Shown in pieces: positions 23,404-32,554 of a DNA stretch of 64,000 nt. Made by a program: the position numbers and the translations under genes. The number at the start of each line of letters is the position of its first letter. The first letter of the stretch is position 1. The DNA lies in assembly GCA_003209915.1 (NCBI GenBank), contig QCOF01000003.1:67001-131000 (forward strand). The letters run 5' to 3'. A model generated the notes under the pieces. It was not told the origin of the DNA, ran no database searches, and worked only from the letters and a program-made list of their open reading frames with translations. This DNA is from Pelagibacteraceae bacterium AG-430-E20. GTDB lineage: Bacteria > Pseudomonadota > Alphaproteobacteria > Pelagibacterales > Pelagibacteraceae.

Positions 23404-24842
23404 TATGCTACTTTTCTCTCTTTTAAAGATTTATTTTCTAAATAATTTTTAATTGATATAGCTGCATCTCTTCCATCTTTAATTGCCCACACTACTAAAG
23501 ATGCACCTCTAATTATGTCTCCTGCAGCAAATACCCCTCCTATGTTAGTCTCCATGGTATCAAAGTCAGCTTTAATGGTTCCCCATTTTGTTACTTGTAA
23601 CTCATTGGCATCAAACATTTTTGGTAAATCTTCAGGATCAAAACCTAAAGCCTTGATCACCATGTCTGCGTTAATTTCATAACTTGAGCCTTCTTGAACT
23701 TGAGGTTTTCTTCTGCCACTTTCATCAGGTTCACCTAATTTAATCTGATCAACAACTAGCTTTTCAATTTTATTTGTACCTTTAAATTCTTTTGGACTTG
23801 ATAGCCAAACAAATTGTACACCTTCCTCTTCAGCGTTGGCAACTTCTCTTGCTGATCCAGGCATATTTTCTTTGTCTCTTCTATATAAACATTTTACTGA
23901 TTTTGCTTTTTGCCTTATTGAAGTTCTCACACAATCCATTGCTGTATCACCACCACCAATTACAACAACATCTTTGCCTTCTGCATTTAAAATTCCTTTA
24001 TCAAATAATTCTACTTCGTCGCCTAAACCTTTTTTATTTGATGCAGTTAAAAAATCCATTGCTGGAAAAATGTTATCTAAGTCATTTCCTTTTAGTTCAA
24101 CTTCTCTTGCTTTATAAACGCCTGTTGCAATTAGCATTGCATCATGCTTTTTACGTAATTGATCTAAAGTTGCATCCTTTCCAACCTCAAAGTTTTGAAT
24201 AAACTCTATACCACCGTCTTTTAAAAGTTTTGTTCTTCTTTCAACAATCTCTTTTTCTAATTTAAAATTTGGAATACCATAAATTAACAAGCCACCAGCT
24301 CGGTCGTATCGATCGTAAACTGTGATTTTGTACCCATTTTTTCTTAATTGTTCAGCTGCAGCTAAACCTGCTGGACCTGCACCTATAATGCCAACGCTTT
24401 GATTTTTTTCTTGATTAACTTTAATAGGTTTGACCCAACCTTGTTCCCAGGCATTATCAGTAATATATTTTTCTACTGAACCAATGGTTACGGTTCCATG
24501 TCCAGATTGTTCAATTACACAATTTCCCTCACACAATCTATCTTGAGGGCATATTCTTCCACAAACCTCTGGCATATTATTTGTACTTTGGGATAATTCG
24601 TAGGCCTCTTTAAGTCTTCCCTCGGCAGTGAGTTTTAGCCAATCAGGGATATTATTACTTAGTGGGCAGTGTACTTGACAAAAAGGAACTCCACATTGAG
24701 AGCATCTGCTAGACTGTTCCTTAGCCTTTTCGTTAATATACTCATCATAAATCTCTTTAAAGTCTTGCTTTCTTGAACCCACCTCCCTTTTAGGTGGTGT
24801 TTGCTGACCTATTTTTACGAATTTAAGCATTTTATCAGACAT
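23403..24842 (-). CDS. gltD: Glutamate synthase (NADPH) small subunit
   Basis: The 479-residue GOGAT beta chain, which passes electrons from NADPH through FAD and Fe-S clusters to GltB. The N-terminal cysteine clusters are CSQCGVPFCQVHC and CGRICPQDRLCEGNC. The FAD site is GIIGAGPAGLAAAEQL near residues 150-165, and the NADPH site contains VVIGGGDTAMDCVR. The length matches the bacterial family (~470-490). It is the promoter-proximal gene of the pair. The leader region upstream contains a 12-bp hairpin between this gene and uppP. Confidence 0.96.
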   Translation of the reverse strand: MSDKMLKFVKIGQQTPPKREVGSRKQDFKEIYDEYINEKAKEQSSRCSQCGVPFCQVHCPLSNNIPDWLKLTAEGRLKEAYELSQSTNNMPEVCGRICPQDRLCEGNCVIEQSGHGTVTIGSVEKYITDNAWEQGWVKPIKVNQEKNQSVGIIGAGPAGLAAAEQLRKNGYKITVYDRYDRAGGLLIYGIPNFKLEKEIVERRTKLLKDGGIEFIQNFEVGKDATLDQLRKKHDAMLIATGVYKAREVELKGNDLDNIFPAMDFLTASNKKGLGDEVELFDKGILNAEGKDVVVIGGGDTAMDCVRTSIRQKAKSVKCLYRRDKENMPGSAREVANAEEEGVQFVWLSSPKEFKGTNKIEKLVVDQIKLGEPDESGRRKPQVQEGSSYEINADMVIKALGFDPEDLPKMFDANELQVTKWGTIKADFDTMETNIGGVFAAGDIIRGASLVVWAIKDGRDAAISIKNYLENKSLKERKVA

Positions 24843-24892
24843 AATAATTTTTTTTTAAGGAAGTTATACTTTGAAAATATTAAATAAAGGAT

Positions 24893-24922
24893 AAAATAGG
24901 TCATACATCATGACCTTATTTT
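24893..24922. promoter_or_regulatory. Inverted repeat between gltD and uppP
   Basis: AAAATAGGTCAT (24893-24904) pairs with ATGACCTTATTTT (24910-24922), leaving one bulged base and a 5-nt loop. It sits in the 181-nt gap between the divergent gltBD operon and uppP. The symmetric GGTCAT/ATGACC core could be a regulator binding site, or an RNA hairpin in the gltD leader. No riboswitch family is recognised. The rest of the gap shows no gene. Confidence 0.4.
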
Positions 24923-25023
24923 GTTAACTTCTAGCTAATTAAAACAACTTTCTAAGAAATGCATAGCTAATATGATCAAATCGAATTGTTTTAAATAAAT
25001 ATTTTATAAGCTACGAAGAAACA

Positions 25024-25788
25024 ATGTTTCAAAATATTATAGAAATTATAATCCTTTCAGCTATTCAAGGAATATCAGAATTTCTACCAATTAGCTCCTC
25101 CGCACACTTAATTTTAGTTTCAAGTTTATATGAGTTTAAATCCAATTCTTTATTGATAGATATAAGCCTACATCTTGGATCCTTATTAGCAATAATTTAT
25201 TTTTTTAGAAATGAATTACTGGACACAAAAAATAATAAAAGATTATTAGGTCTAATTATTCTTGGTTCTATTCCATTAATAATTGTTGGATATATTTTGT
25301 ATTCAACAAATTTTATATACGCATTGAGAGATGTAAAAGTTATAGCATGGACAACTCTTATATTTGGAATAGTTTTATATATCGCAGATAAAAATAGATT
25401 TGATAAAAAAATTTCTACTAATTTAAACTTTCAATCAATTTTATTTATTGGACTTTTTCAAATATTATCTTTAGTTCCAGGTGTAAGTAGGGCTGGAATC
25501 ACTATAACTGCTGCAAGAATTTTAAAATTTAATAGATTAGACTCAAGTAAAATATCATTTTTACTTTCTATTCCTGCACTAAGTGGTGCGAGCTTTTTAG
25601 GTTTAAAAGATGTTTTAAATCAACCTCTAGATCTAAACTACTTAGTTTTAATTGCTATAATCTCATCATTTATATTTTCTTTTTTGACGGTGAAGTTTTT
25701 TTTAATTTACATTAATAAATTTTCTATGAATGCATTTGTGATTTATCGGGTTGTAATAGCTTTAATTTTATTTAGCTTAATTTATTAA
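25024..25788 (+). CDS. uppP: Undecaprenyl-diphosphate phosphatase
   Basis: A 254-residue polytopic membrane protein of the UppP/BacA family, which recycles undecaprenyl pyrophosphate, the lipid carrier for peptidoglycan. The two diagnostic motifs are present: QGISEFLPISSSAHL near residues 14-28 and PGVSRAGITITAARIL near 155-170, carrying the catalytic Glu, Ser and Arg residues. Several hydrophobic helices fill the rest. It stands alone on the plus strand, convergent with the EamA exporter gene (4-nt overlap), and diverges from gltD. Slightly shorter than E. coli UppP (273). Confidence 0.95.
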   Translation: MFQNIIEIIILSAIQGISEFLPISSSAHLILVSSLYEFKSNSLLIDISLHLGSLLAIIYFFRNELLDTKNNKRLLGLIILGSIPLIIVGYILYSTNFIYALRDVKVIAWTTLIFGIVLYIADKNRFDKKISTNLNFQSILFIGLFQILSLVPGVSRAGITITAARILKFNRLDSSKISFLLSIPALSGASFLGLKDVLNQPLDLNYLVLIAIISSFIFSFLTVKFFLIYINKFSMNAFVIYRVVIALILFSLIY

Positions 25789-26678
25789 ATATATCTTCTT
25801 TTTACTAAAGGAAGTAATTGAGACAACAAAACTCCACACAAAATAAAAATACATCCAAGTATATTATTAAAATCTAAAATCTGACTCAAAAGAAACCAAG
25901 CTGATATTGTTGCAAACACACCCTCGAGTGAAAAGATGATAGCTGCTGGTGCAGGAGAAATATTTTTCTGCGCATAAATCTGTAGGACAAATGCTAGACC
26001 TCCAGACAAAATTCCTGCATACAAAATAGAGTCTAATTCTTTTAATATATTTATTAAAACAAATTCCTCATAGACTAATCCTACCAAAAATGAAAATACA
26101 GAAACTATTAATGTCTGCACAGCTCCTATAGTCAATGGAAGATTATATTTTTTTACTATAATTCCAACAAAGATAATATGAGTACTCCAAAATAATGCTC
26201 CTAGAATAACTAATCCATCCCCCAGTCGAATCGTAGCATCATAAAAGTTTGTTAGTAAGTATCCTCCAACTAAACACAGAAGAACAGATGGCCATATGCT
26301 CCAATGTATTGAAATTTTTCCAAATAAAAAAATTATAATTGGCACCATAGGAACATAAAAAATTGTGAAAAAAGCAGCATTAGCTACGTCTGTATAGAGT
26401 AACGCAACTTGCTGCAAACCAGAGCCCAAAAAAAGAGAGGAGCCTATTAAAAAAGAAAAAATTGCGAAAGTTTTAAAATCAAACTCAAATTCAGACTTCA
26501 TTTTTTTCACTTCAAATACAAATACAAAAGGAATAATGGCTAAAAAACCAATAAAAAACCTTGCAGCATTAAATGTAAAAGGGCCTATATTATCCATTCC
26601 AGTATCTTGTGCAATAAAAGTTGTGCCCCAAATAAAAGTGCACAGCAAAGCGCTGAGTAATGAAATTGATTTTGTCAT
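25785..26678 (-). CDS. EamA/DMT family membrane transporter
   Basis: A 297-residue protein with about ten hydrophobic helices in two EamA repeats, starting with TFIWGTTFIAQDTG, a common DMT opening (W-G-T/S-x-F). The second repeat begins around residue 155 with GALFWSTHIIFVG. Family members export amino acids, metabolites or drugs. The substrate cannot be inferred. It begins 6 nt before aceF reads in (aceF starts upstream on the same strand and ends at 26685), so it probably rides on the pyruvate dehydrogenase transcript. It ends sharing 4 nt with uppP. Confidence 0.87.
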   Translation of the reverse strand: MTKSISLLSALLCTFIWGTTFIAQDTGMDNIGPFTFNAARFFIGFLAIIPFVFVFEVKKMKSEFEFDFKTFAIFSFLIGSSLFLGSGLQQVALLYTDVANAAFFTIFYVPMVPIIIFLFGKISIHWSIWPSVLLCLVGGYLLTNFYDATIRLGDGLVILGALFWSTHIIFVGIIVKKYNLPLTIGAVQTLIVSVFSFLVGLVYEEFVLINILKELDSILYAGILSGGLAFVLQIYAQKNISPAPAAIIFSLEGVFATISAWFLLSQILDFNNILGCIFILCGVLLSQLLPLVKRRYI

Positions 26679-26684
26679 AAAAAA

Positions 26685-27941
26685 TTATACAGCTAACTTG
26701 TAAGCAAAATTTTTTCCTAGATTTTCTTTTAAATCGTTATTAAACCTAGCAGCTTCAGCTCCATCGATAATTCTATGATCATATGATAGTGAAAGTGGCA
26801 ACATTGTTCTGACTTGAAACTTACCATTTAAGAAAACTTGTTTTTTTTCCGATCTTCCAATACCTAAAATAGCTACTTCAGGGTAGTTTATTATTGGCGT
26901 AAAAAAAGACCCACCTATTCCTCCTAGGCTTGTAATTGTCATTGATCCACCAAATAATTCCTTCTTATCTATTTTTAAATTTCTACAAAGTTCACTAACT
27001 TCTCTTAGTTCTTTGCTAATTAACAAAATTTTTTTATTATTTGCATTTCTGATTTTTGGAACCATTAATCCATTGGGTGTGTCAACAGCAATTCCTATAT
27101 GATAATATTTTTTTACAATCATTTTTCCAGTTTCAATTTCATCTATTGATGAGTTAAAGCTTGGAAATTTTTTTAAAGAAGCTACAAGCGCTTTTATGAT
27201 AAAAGCCAAAGGTGTAATTTTAATTTTTTCTCCAGTATAAATATCAGTTAAAGAGCTTCTAAAGCCCTCCATTTCAGTTATATCTGCTTCATCATGATTG
27301 GTCACATGTGGAATGGTTGTCCAAGAGTTGGTTAAATAAGTTGAGGCTAGTTTCTTTACTCGTGGTATATCTTTAATCTCTATTTTTCCAAATTCTGCAT
27401 GTTCATATTCATTCTTGATTTTGCTAGGTTTAATTTCTTTAATTTCTTTATTGTGTACTGACTTTAAAGAAACAAATTTTTTAATATCATCCTCGACAAC
27501 TCTACCATCTTTTTCACTACCTAATACTTCATTAATATTTACACCTAACTCCCTTGCAAATTTTCTAGCTTTTGGACTTGCAGAAGAGACTCCTGTAACT
27601 TGTTTTGGGTACACAGGTACTTGTTCTAACTCTGATTTTGTTTCTATAATTGGTTCAGATTGTTTTTCAATTTTTGGCTCTTCTTTAATCTCATTTTTAT
27701 TTGATGAACTTTCTAAAATTAAAATTAAATCACCTTCTGAAACTTTGTCTCCAACTTTTAATTTTAAAGATTTAATTTTTCCCTCAAAATTTGATGGTAT
27801 TTCAACGCTAGATTTATCACTCTCAATTGTTATTAATGGATCATTTTTTCCAATCATTTGCCCTTGATTGACTAACACTTCAATCACCTCAACGTCTGTA
27901 AAATCACCGATATTTGGAACTTTAATCTCTATTTCTTTCAT
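26685..27941 (-). CDS. aceF: Pyruvate dehydrogenase E2, dihydrolipoyl acetyltransferase
   Basis: The 418-residue E2 core of pyruvate dehydrogenase, transferring acetyl from lipoamide to CoA. There is one N-terminal lipoyl domain (residues 1-78) with lipoyl-lysine Lys43 in ESDKSSVE. A hinge and peripheral subunit-binding domain (around 118-155, SPKARKFARELGVN) follow, then the catalytic domain ending with SYDHRIIDGAEAARF, which has the active His and Asp. I chose the ATG at 27941, where lipoyl homology begins and which lies 1 nt after the aceE stop. A frame 12 codons longer overlaps aceE and adds nothing conserved. No E3 gene is adjacent. Confidence 0.95.
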   Translation of the reverse strand: MKEIEIKVPNIGDFTDVEVIEVLVNQGQMIGKNDPLITIESDKSSVEIPSNFEGKIKSLKLKVGDKVSEGDLILILESSSNKNEIKEEPKIEKQSEPIIETKSELEQVPVYPKQVTGVSSASPKARKFARELGVNINEVLGSEKDGRVVEDDIKKFVSLKSVHNKEIKEIKPSKIKNEYEHAEFGKIEIKDIPRVKKLASTYLTNSWTTIPHVTNHDEADITEMEGFRSSLTDIYTGEKIKITPLAFIIKALVASLKKFPSFNSSIDEIETGKMIVKKYYHIGIAVDTPNGLMVPKIRNANNKKILLISKELREVSELCRNLKIDKKELFGGSMTITSLGGIGGSFFTPIINYPEVAILGIGRSEKKQVFLNGKFQVRTMLPLSLSYDHRIIDGAEAARFNNDLKENLGKNFAYKLAV

Positions 27942-27942
27942 T

Positions 27943-30900
27943 TTATAATTTAGTAGGTATTGGCTTATCGCTATCAATATTGTACTTCTTCATCGCCTCT
28001 TTTGCATGTTTTGATGCAATAAGTTGCTCTTTTGCCAAAATACTTAGTCCATAAGCTACCAAATGTTCTTTATCTACTTCAAAAAATTTTCTAAGATTTT
28101 TTCTTGTATCACTTCTTCCAAAACCATCGGCTCCTAATGAGTAAAAACTTTTATTTGTATATGGTCTAATCTGATCTGAATTCATTCTCATGTAATCTGA
28201 TGCTGCCATGATTGGACCTTCGGTTTTACCTAAACATTGTTCCACAAAAGATATTTTCGCCTCTTTATCTGGATTTAATAAATTATATCTTTCTACTTCC
28301 ATTCCATCTTTTCTAAGCTCGTTAAAACTAGTGACACTCCAAACTTCACTGTCAACTTGATACTCTTTTTGTAAAATTTCAGCAGCTGAGATCATTTCTC
28401 TGAGTATTGTGCCTGATCCAAGAAGTTGAATTTTAGTTTTTTTATGTTTGTTAAAATCCTTAATTTTGTACATTCCTTTAAGAATTCCCTCTTCTATATT
28501 TTTATCTTTAGGTATTTCTGGATGAGAATAATTTTCATTCATTGTTGTAATATAATAAAAAACATTTTCTTTCTTCTCGTGCATTCGTCTCAAACCTTCT
28601 CTAAAAATTACTGCTAGTTCGTAATGGAATGTTGGGTCATAAGTTACACAATTTGGAATTGTAGATGCAATTAAGTGGCTATGACCATCTTGATGTTGTA
28701 AACCTTCTCCAGCTAATGTTGTCCTTCCTGCCGTAGCACCAATTAAAAATCCTCTAGCTTGACTATCCCCAGCAGCCCACGCCAGATCTCCTATTCTTTG
28801 AAAACCAAACATAGAATAAAAAGTATAAATAGGGATCATTTCGATATCATGATTAGTATATGCTGTTGCAGCAGCAATCCATGAAGACATTGCACCTGCC
28901 TCATTAATTCCTTCCTCTAAAACTTGTCCACTTTTTTCCTCCCTATATGAGCTTAATTGAGCAGAGTCTTCTGGTTCATATTTTTGACCTTCATGCGCGT
29001 AAATTCCGATTTTTTGAAAAAAACCCTCCATACCAAATGTTCTTGCTTCATCTGGAATGATGGGCACTAATCTTGGAGAGATATTTTTATCTCTCATTAA
29101 ACTAGTCAGCATTCTGACAAGAGCCATTGTTGTAGACATTTCTTTTTCACCAGTTGATACTTTCATAAAGTCAAAAATATCCTTTGAGGGTGCTTTAATA
29201 GGTTTCGCAAAGGTTGATCTTTCTGGTAAAAATCCACCTAATTTAATTCTTCTCTCTTTTAAATATTTAATCTCCTGAGATTTTTCATCTGGTCTAAAGT
29301 ATTCAATGTTTCTTACCTGCTCGTCAGTCAACGGCACATCAAATCGATCTCTATAGTACATTAAGTCATCAACATCTAATTTTTTTGTTTGATGAGTTGT
29401 ATTTACACTTTCTCCAGATTTTCCCATACCATACCCTTTAATAGTTTTAGCAATGATGACTGTGGGACTTCCTTGATTCTTAGTTGCTCGATCATATGCG
29501 GCATAAACTTTATGAGGATCATGCCCTCCTCTGTTCAATCTCCAAATGTCTTTATCAGAAAGACTGGATACTAATTCTGAAGTTTCAGCGTATTTTCCAA
29601 AAAATTTTTCTCTTACATACGCACCATCTCTTGCTTTAGCTGCCTGATACTCTCCATCAACTGTCTCATTCATAAGTTTTACTAAATGACCTGTTTTATC
29701 ATTAGCAAGTAGCGAGTCCCAATAAGAACCCCAAATGACTTTTATCACATTCCAACCAGACCCTCTAAAACTACCTTCCAGTTCTTGAATTATTTTTCCA
29801 TTACCCCTTACAGGTCCATCTAGCCTCTGAAGATTACAATTTATAACAAAAATTAAATTATCTAATTTTTCTCTAGCGGCTAAACCAATTGCCCCCATTG
29901 ACTCAGGTTCATCCATTTCTCCATCACCTAGAAAAGCCCATACTTTTCTTCCCTCATCTTTAATCAATCCTCGATTTATTAAGTATTTCATATACCTGGC
30001 TTGATAAATTGCCAACATAGGACCAAGGCCCATAGACACAGTTGGAAATTGCCAAAACTTTGGCATTAACCATGGGTGTGGATAAGAGGAAAGTCCTCCA
30101 GGTTTGACCTCTTGTCTAAAACTATCTAATTGCTTCTCATTTAATCTTCCCTCTAAATATGCTCTTGCATACATTCCTGGGGCACTGTGGCCTTGGAAAT
30201 AAATTAAATCTCCACCAAATTTATTATTTTTTGCTCTCCAAAAATGATTCATTCCTACATCATACAAAGTTGCTGCCGATGCAAATGTACCTATATGACC
30301 TCCTAGCTCAGGAAATTTTTTGTTAGCCCTTACCACCATGGCTGCTGAATTCCACCGAATTAGCGACCTTATCCTTCTCTCTATGTTTTGGTCGCCATTT
30401 GATTTTACCTCTGCTTCCGGAGGGATTGTATTAATATAAGGTGTATTTTGCGTATAAGGAATATTTGCTCCCTCTCGGTAAGCTTTGTTTATTAGCTCTT
30501 TAATTAAGAAGTGGGCTCTCTGATTTCCATCTTTTGAGATTACTGCTGATAAAGATTCTAACCAATCTTTTGTTTCAAGAGGGTCTAAATCTGCACCATT
30601 ACTTACTTGAATAGTAGATTGTTTTTTTTGAGGAATTATATTTTTTACCTCTTCTTCCTTTTGAGAAGTAATTGCTTCCTCTGCTTGTTTAATTATACTT
30701 TCAGTATCCTTTGGAATTTTTTCTAAATTTGCAGTTTTTGATGAAGACAAATAATTTAATATTAAGTCTCCTTTTGAAACTTTATCGCCAACTTTAAGTT
30801 CAATACTTTCAATTTTTCCATCTACTGTTGAGGGAATTTCAACACTGGATTTGTCACTTTCGATTGTTATAAGAGGATCATTTTTTTTTATTTGTTCACC

Positions 30901-30975
30901 AGATTTTACAAGAATTTCAATTACTTCAACGTTCTCAAATTCACCAATATCAGGGACAAGTAATTTTTCGTTCAT
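27943..30975 (-). CDS. aceE: Pyruvate dehydrogenase E1 (homodimeric type) with fused N-terminal lipoyl domain
   Basis: This is the thiamine-diphosphate decarboxylase of pyruvate dehydrogenase, 1010 residues against 887 in E. coli. The extra ~125 residues are a complete lipoyl domain (1-76, lipoyl-lysine Lys42 in ESDKSSVE) plus a charged linker. The AceE body follows: GGHIGTFASAATLYDVG, the TPP motif GDGEMDEPESMG ... NCNLQRLDGPV, and later AGEGLQHQDGHSH. The fused domain is very like that of aceF just downstream (NDPLITIESDKSSVEIPS in both), suggesting duplication. E1 could thus carry its own swinging arm. Translation of E2 follows after 1 nt. Confidence 0.95.
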   Translation of the reverse strand: MNEKLLVPDIGEFENVEVIEILVKSGEQIKKNDPLITIESDKSSVEIPSTVDGKIESIELKVGDKVSKGDLILNYLSSSKTANLEKIPKDTESIIKQAEEAITSQKEEEVKNIIPQKKQSTIQVSNGADLDPLETKDWLESLSAVISKDGNQRAHFLIKELINKAYREGANIPYTQNTPYINTIPPEAEVKSNGDQNIERRIRSLIRWNSAAMVVRANKKFPELGGHIGTFASAATLYDVGMNHFWRAKNNKFGGDLIYFQGHSAPGMYARAYLEGRLNEKQLDSFRQEVKPGGLSSYPHPWLMPKFWQFPTVSMGLGPMLAIYQARYMKYLINRGLIKDEGRKVWAFLGDGEMDEPESMGAIGLAAREKLDNLIFVINCNLQRLDGPVRGNGKIIQELEGSFRGSGWNVIKVIWGSYWDSLLANDKTGHLVKLMNETVDGEYQAAKARDGAYVREKFFGKYAETSELVSSLSDKDIWRLNRGGHDPHKVYAAYDRATKNQGSPTVIIAKTIKGYGMGKSGESVNTTHQTKKLDVDDLMYYRDRFDVPLTDEQVRNIEYFRPDEKSQEIKYLKERRIKLGGFLPERSTFAKPIKAPSKDIFDFMKVSTGEKEMSTTMALVRMLTSLMRDKNISPRLVPIIPDEARTFGMEGFFQKIGIYAHEGQKYEPEDSAQLSSYREEKSGQVLEEGINEAGAMSSWIAAATAYTNHDIEMIPIYTFYSMFGFQRIGDLAWAAGDSQARGFLIGATAGRTTLAGEGLQHQDGHSHLIASTIPNCVTYDPTFHYELAVIFREGLRRMHEKKENVFYYITTMNENYSHPEIPKDKNIEEGILKGMYKIKDFNKHKKTKIQLLGSGTILREMISAAEILQKEYQVDSEVWSVTSFNELRKDGMEVERYNLLNPDKEAKISFVEQCLGKTEGPIMAASDYMRMNSDQIRPYTNKSFYSLGADGFGRSDTRKNLRKFFEVDKEHLVAYGLSILAKEQLIASKHAKEAMKKYNIDSDKPIPTKL

Positions 30976-31102
30976 TATTTTAATTGCTTTATATACTTTA
31001 AAAAACTTTATTAAATTTTATTTTTATCACATTAATGAGTATTTTGTTAATGTTGTGCTTATATTGAACAAAATAAATAAGAAAAAAGCTAAATGTTATA
31101 TG
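30976..31102. other. Intergenic region upstream of aceE
   Basis: These 127 AT-rich bases separate the thiolase stop from the aceE start, both on the minus strand. They probably hold the promoter for aceE-aceF-eamA. I see no clear boxes or hairpins in them. Confidence 0.3.
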
Positions 31103-32290
31103 TTAATTTCTCTCCACACACATAGCTATACCCATGCCTCCACCAATGCAGAGTGCCGCACAACCTTTCTTTTTTCCTTGTCTTTTAAGTTCATGAATTA
31201 GCGTTGCAACTATTCTTGATCCTGAAGCACCTATTGGATGACCTAGAGCTATTGCTCCACCATTTACGTTAACCTTTTCCTCTGGAATTTTGAGTTCTTT
31301 TATAACTGCTAAAGTTTGTGCTGCAAAAGCCTCATTTATTTCAAATAAATCTATGTCCTCCATTTGCCATTGAGCTTTAATAAGAGCTTCTTTAATAGAA
31401 GGTATTGGTCCAAGCCCCATTAGAGAAGGTTCTACTCCTGATGATGACCAAGACACAATGCTTGCAAGAATTTCTAAAGATTTTAGCTCGGCTTTTTCTC
31501 TCGTCATTAAAACTAATGCAGCAGCACCATCATTTAATCCAGATGAATTTCCAGGAGTAACAGTTCCGTTTTCTTTAAACACCGTATTTAATTTTTCTAA
31601 ATCATCTAAAGTTATGTTATTTCTTAGATATTCGTCATGTTCAAAAATAAATTTTTCATTATTACTTTGAATTTGCAATTTTATTAATTCGTCATTAAAC
31701 TTTTTTTCCTCATAAGCCTTTTTGGCTTTTTTTTGAGAACTTATGGAAAAAGTATCCTGCTCTCGTCGGGTTATATGATATTTTTCTGCAATATTTTCTG
31801 CTGTAACACCCATATGATAATTATTAAAAGAATCCGTAAGTCCATCTTTAATCATCGTATCTATCAAATTATCCTCAATAAATTTTTTATCATCTCTTAA
31901 GAATATCGCATGTGTTGCTCTAGACATATTTTCTTGACCACCTGCAACAACAATCTCATTTTGCTCTAACTTTATTGATTGGTAGGCAGATATGATTGAT
32001 CTCAAACCAGAACCACATACTTGGTTTACTATATGAGCTGGTTTTGAAACAGGAACGCCTGCGTGAATCGAAGCTTGTCTTGCTGGATTTTGACCAAGAC
32101 CTGCTGTGAGAACATGTCCCATAATAACTTCATCTACATCTTCTCCTTTAAGGCTTGATTTGAAAATTGCCTCTTTAATAACCAACGCACCAAGCTTATC
32201 TGCACTGATGTTCTTGAGAGATCCTTTGTATTTACCTATTGGTGTTCTTAATGCAGAGGTAATAACAACGTCTTTAGGAATTTTACTCAT
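31103..32290 (-). CDS. Acetyl-CoA acetyltransferase (thiolase)
   Basis: A 395-residue class II thiolase that joins or splits acetyl-CoA units. The acylated cysteine is Cys92 in [10 protein letters not shown]. The second active region [17 protein letters not shown] gives the His, and the C-terminal [11 protein letters not shown] gives the proton-shuttling Cys. Length and motifs fit biosynthetic AtoB/PhbA enzymes. No phaB, phaC or ketone-body genes accompany it, so it may serve short-chain acyl or leucine breakdown. It stands alone, upstream of aceE on the same strand. tRNA-Arg starts 73 nt away on the opposite strand. Confidence 0.93.
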   Translation of the reverse strand: MSKIPKDVVITSALRTPIGKYKGSLKNISADKLGALVIKEAIFKSSLKGEDVDEVIMGHVLTAGLGQNPARQASIHAGVPVSKPAHIVNQVCGSGLRSIISAYQSIKLEQNEIVVAGGQENMSRATHAIFLRDDKKFIEDNLIDTMIKDGLTDSFNNYHMGVTAENIAEKYHITRREQDTFSISSQKKAKKAYEEKKFNDELIKLQIQSNNEKFIFEHDEYLRNNITLDDLEKLNTVFKENGTVTPGNSSGLNDGAAALVLMTREKAELKSLEILASIVSWSSSGVEPSLMGLGPIPSIKEALIKAQWQMEDIDLFEINEAFAAQTLAVIKELKIPEEKVNVNGGAIALGHPIGASGSRIVATLIHELKRQGKKKGCAALCIGGGMGIAMCVERN

Positions 32291-32363
32291 TAAATTGTCA
32301 ACATATTATTTTATAAGTTAAATTACATCAAAAACTTTGATATATGAAATATATAACTAATAA

Positions 32364-32440
32364 GGACCGCTGGCCAAATTGGATAAGGCGCTCGGCTACG
32401 AACCGGGAGATTCCAGATTCGAGTTCTGGGCGGTCCACCA
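32364..32440 (+). tRNA. tRNA-Arg (anticodon ACG)
   Basis: A 77-nt cloverleaf: acceptor GGACCGC/GCGGTCC, D-arm with GGCCAAATTGGATAAGGC, anticodon stem CTCGG/CCGGG with loop CTACGAA giving ACG (read as ICG after deamination), T-arm CCAGATTCGAGTTCTGG, discriminator A and encoded CCA. A small membrane-peptide reading frame begins 13 nt after the CCA, so the two are likely co-transcribed. Confidence 0.97.
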
Positions 32441-32453
32441 AAAAGGAATTAAA

Positions 32454-32552
32454 ATGTTTGATTGGCTTATAAAAGCTTCTTTACAAAAATCAGTTGTATA
32501 TTTTTTTATTATTATTGTGATAATTTTATTAATTTTAACTTACATTTTATAA
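32454..32552 (+). CDS. Putative 32-residue single-span membrane peptide
   Basis: A short frame starting MFDWLIKASLQKS, then about 18 hydrophobic residues (VVYFFIIIVIILLILTYIL) and a stop. It would be a one-helix membrane peptide with its N-terminus in the cytoplasm. It is preceded by GGAATTAAA, a fair ribosome-binding site 4-9 nt upstream of the ATG. It sits snugly between tRNA-Arg and the thioesterase gene, with 2 nt to the next ATG. That spacing favours a real gene in this tightly packed genome, but AT-rich sequence yields hydrophobic frames by chance, so the call is tentative. Confidence 0.45.
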   Translation: MFDWLIKASLQKSVVYFFIIIVIILLILTYIL

Positions 32553-32554
32553 AA

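Noticed and set aside
23792-24202. Leucine-rich plus-strand frame of 136 codons opposite gltD.
   Set aside because: Composition is that of an antisense shadow of a well-conserved gene, with no domain.
24843-25023. Glycine or SAM riboswitch upstream of gltD.
   Set aside because: No aptamer core motif is recognisable, only one simple hairpin.
27942-27977. Twelve extra N-terminal residues for aceF.
   Set aside because: They overlap aceE and precede the conserved start of the lipoyl domain at 27941.
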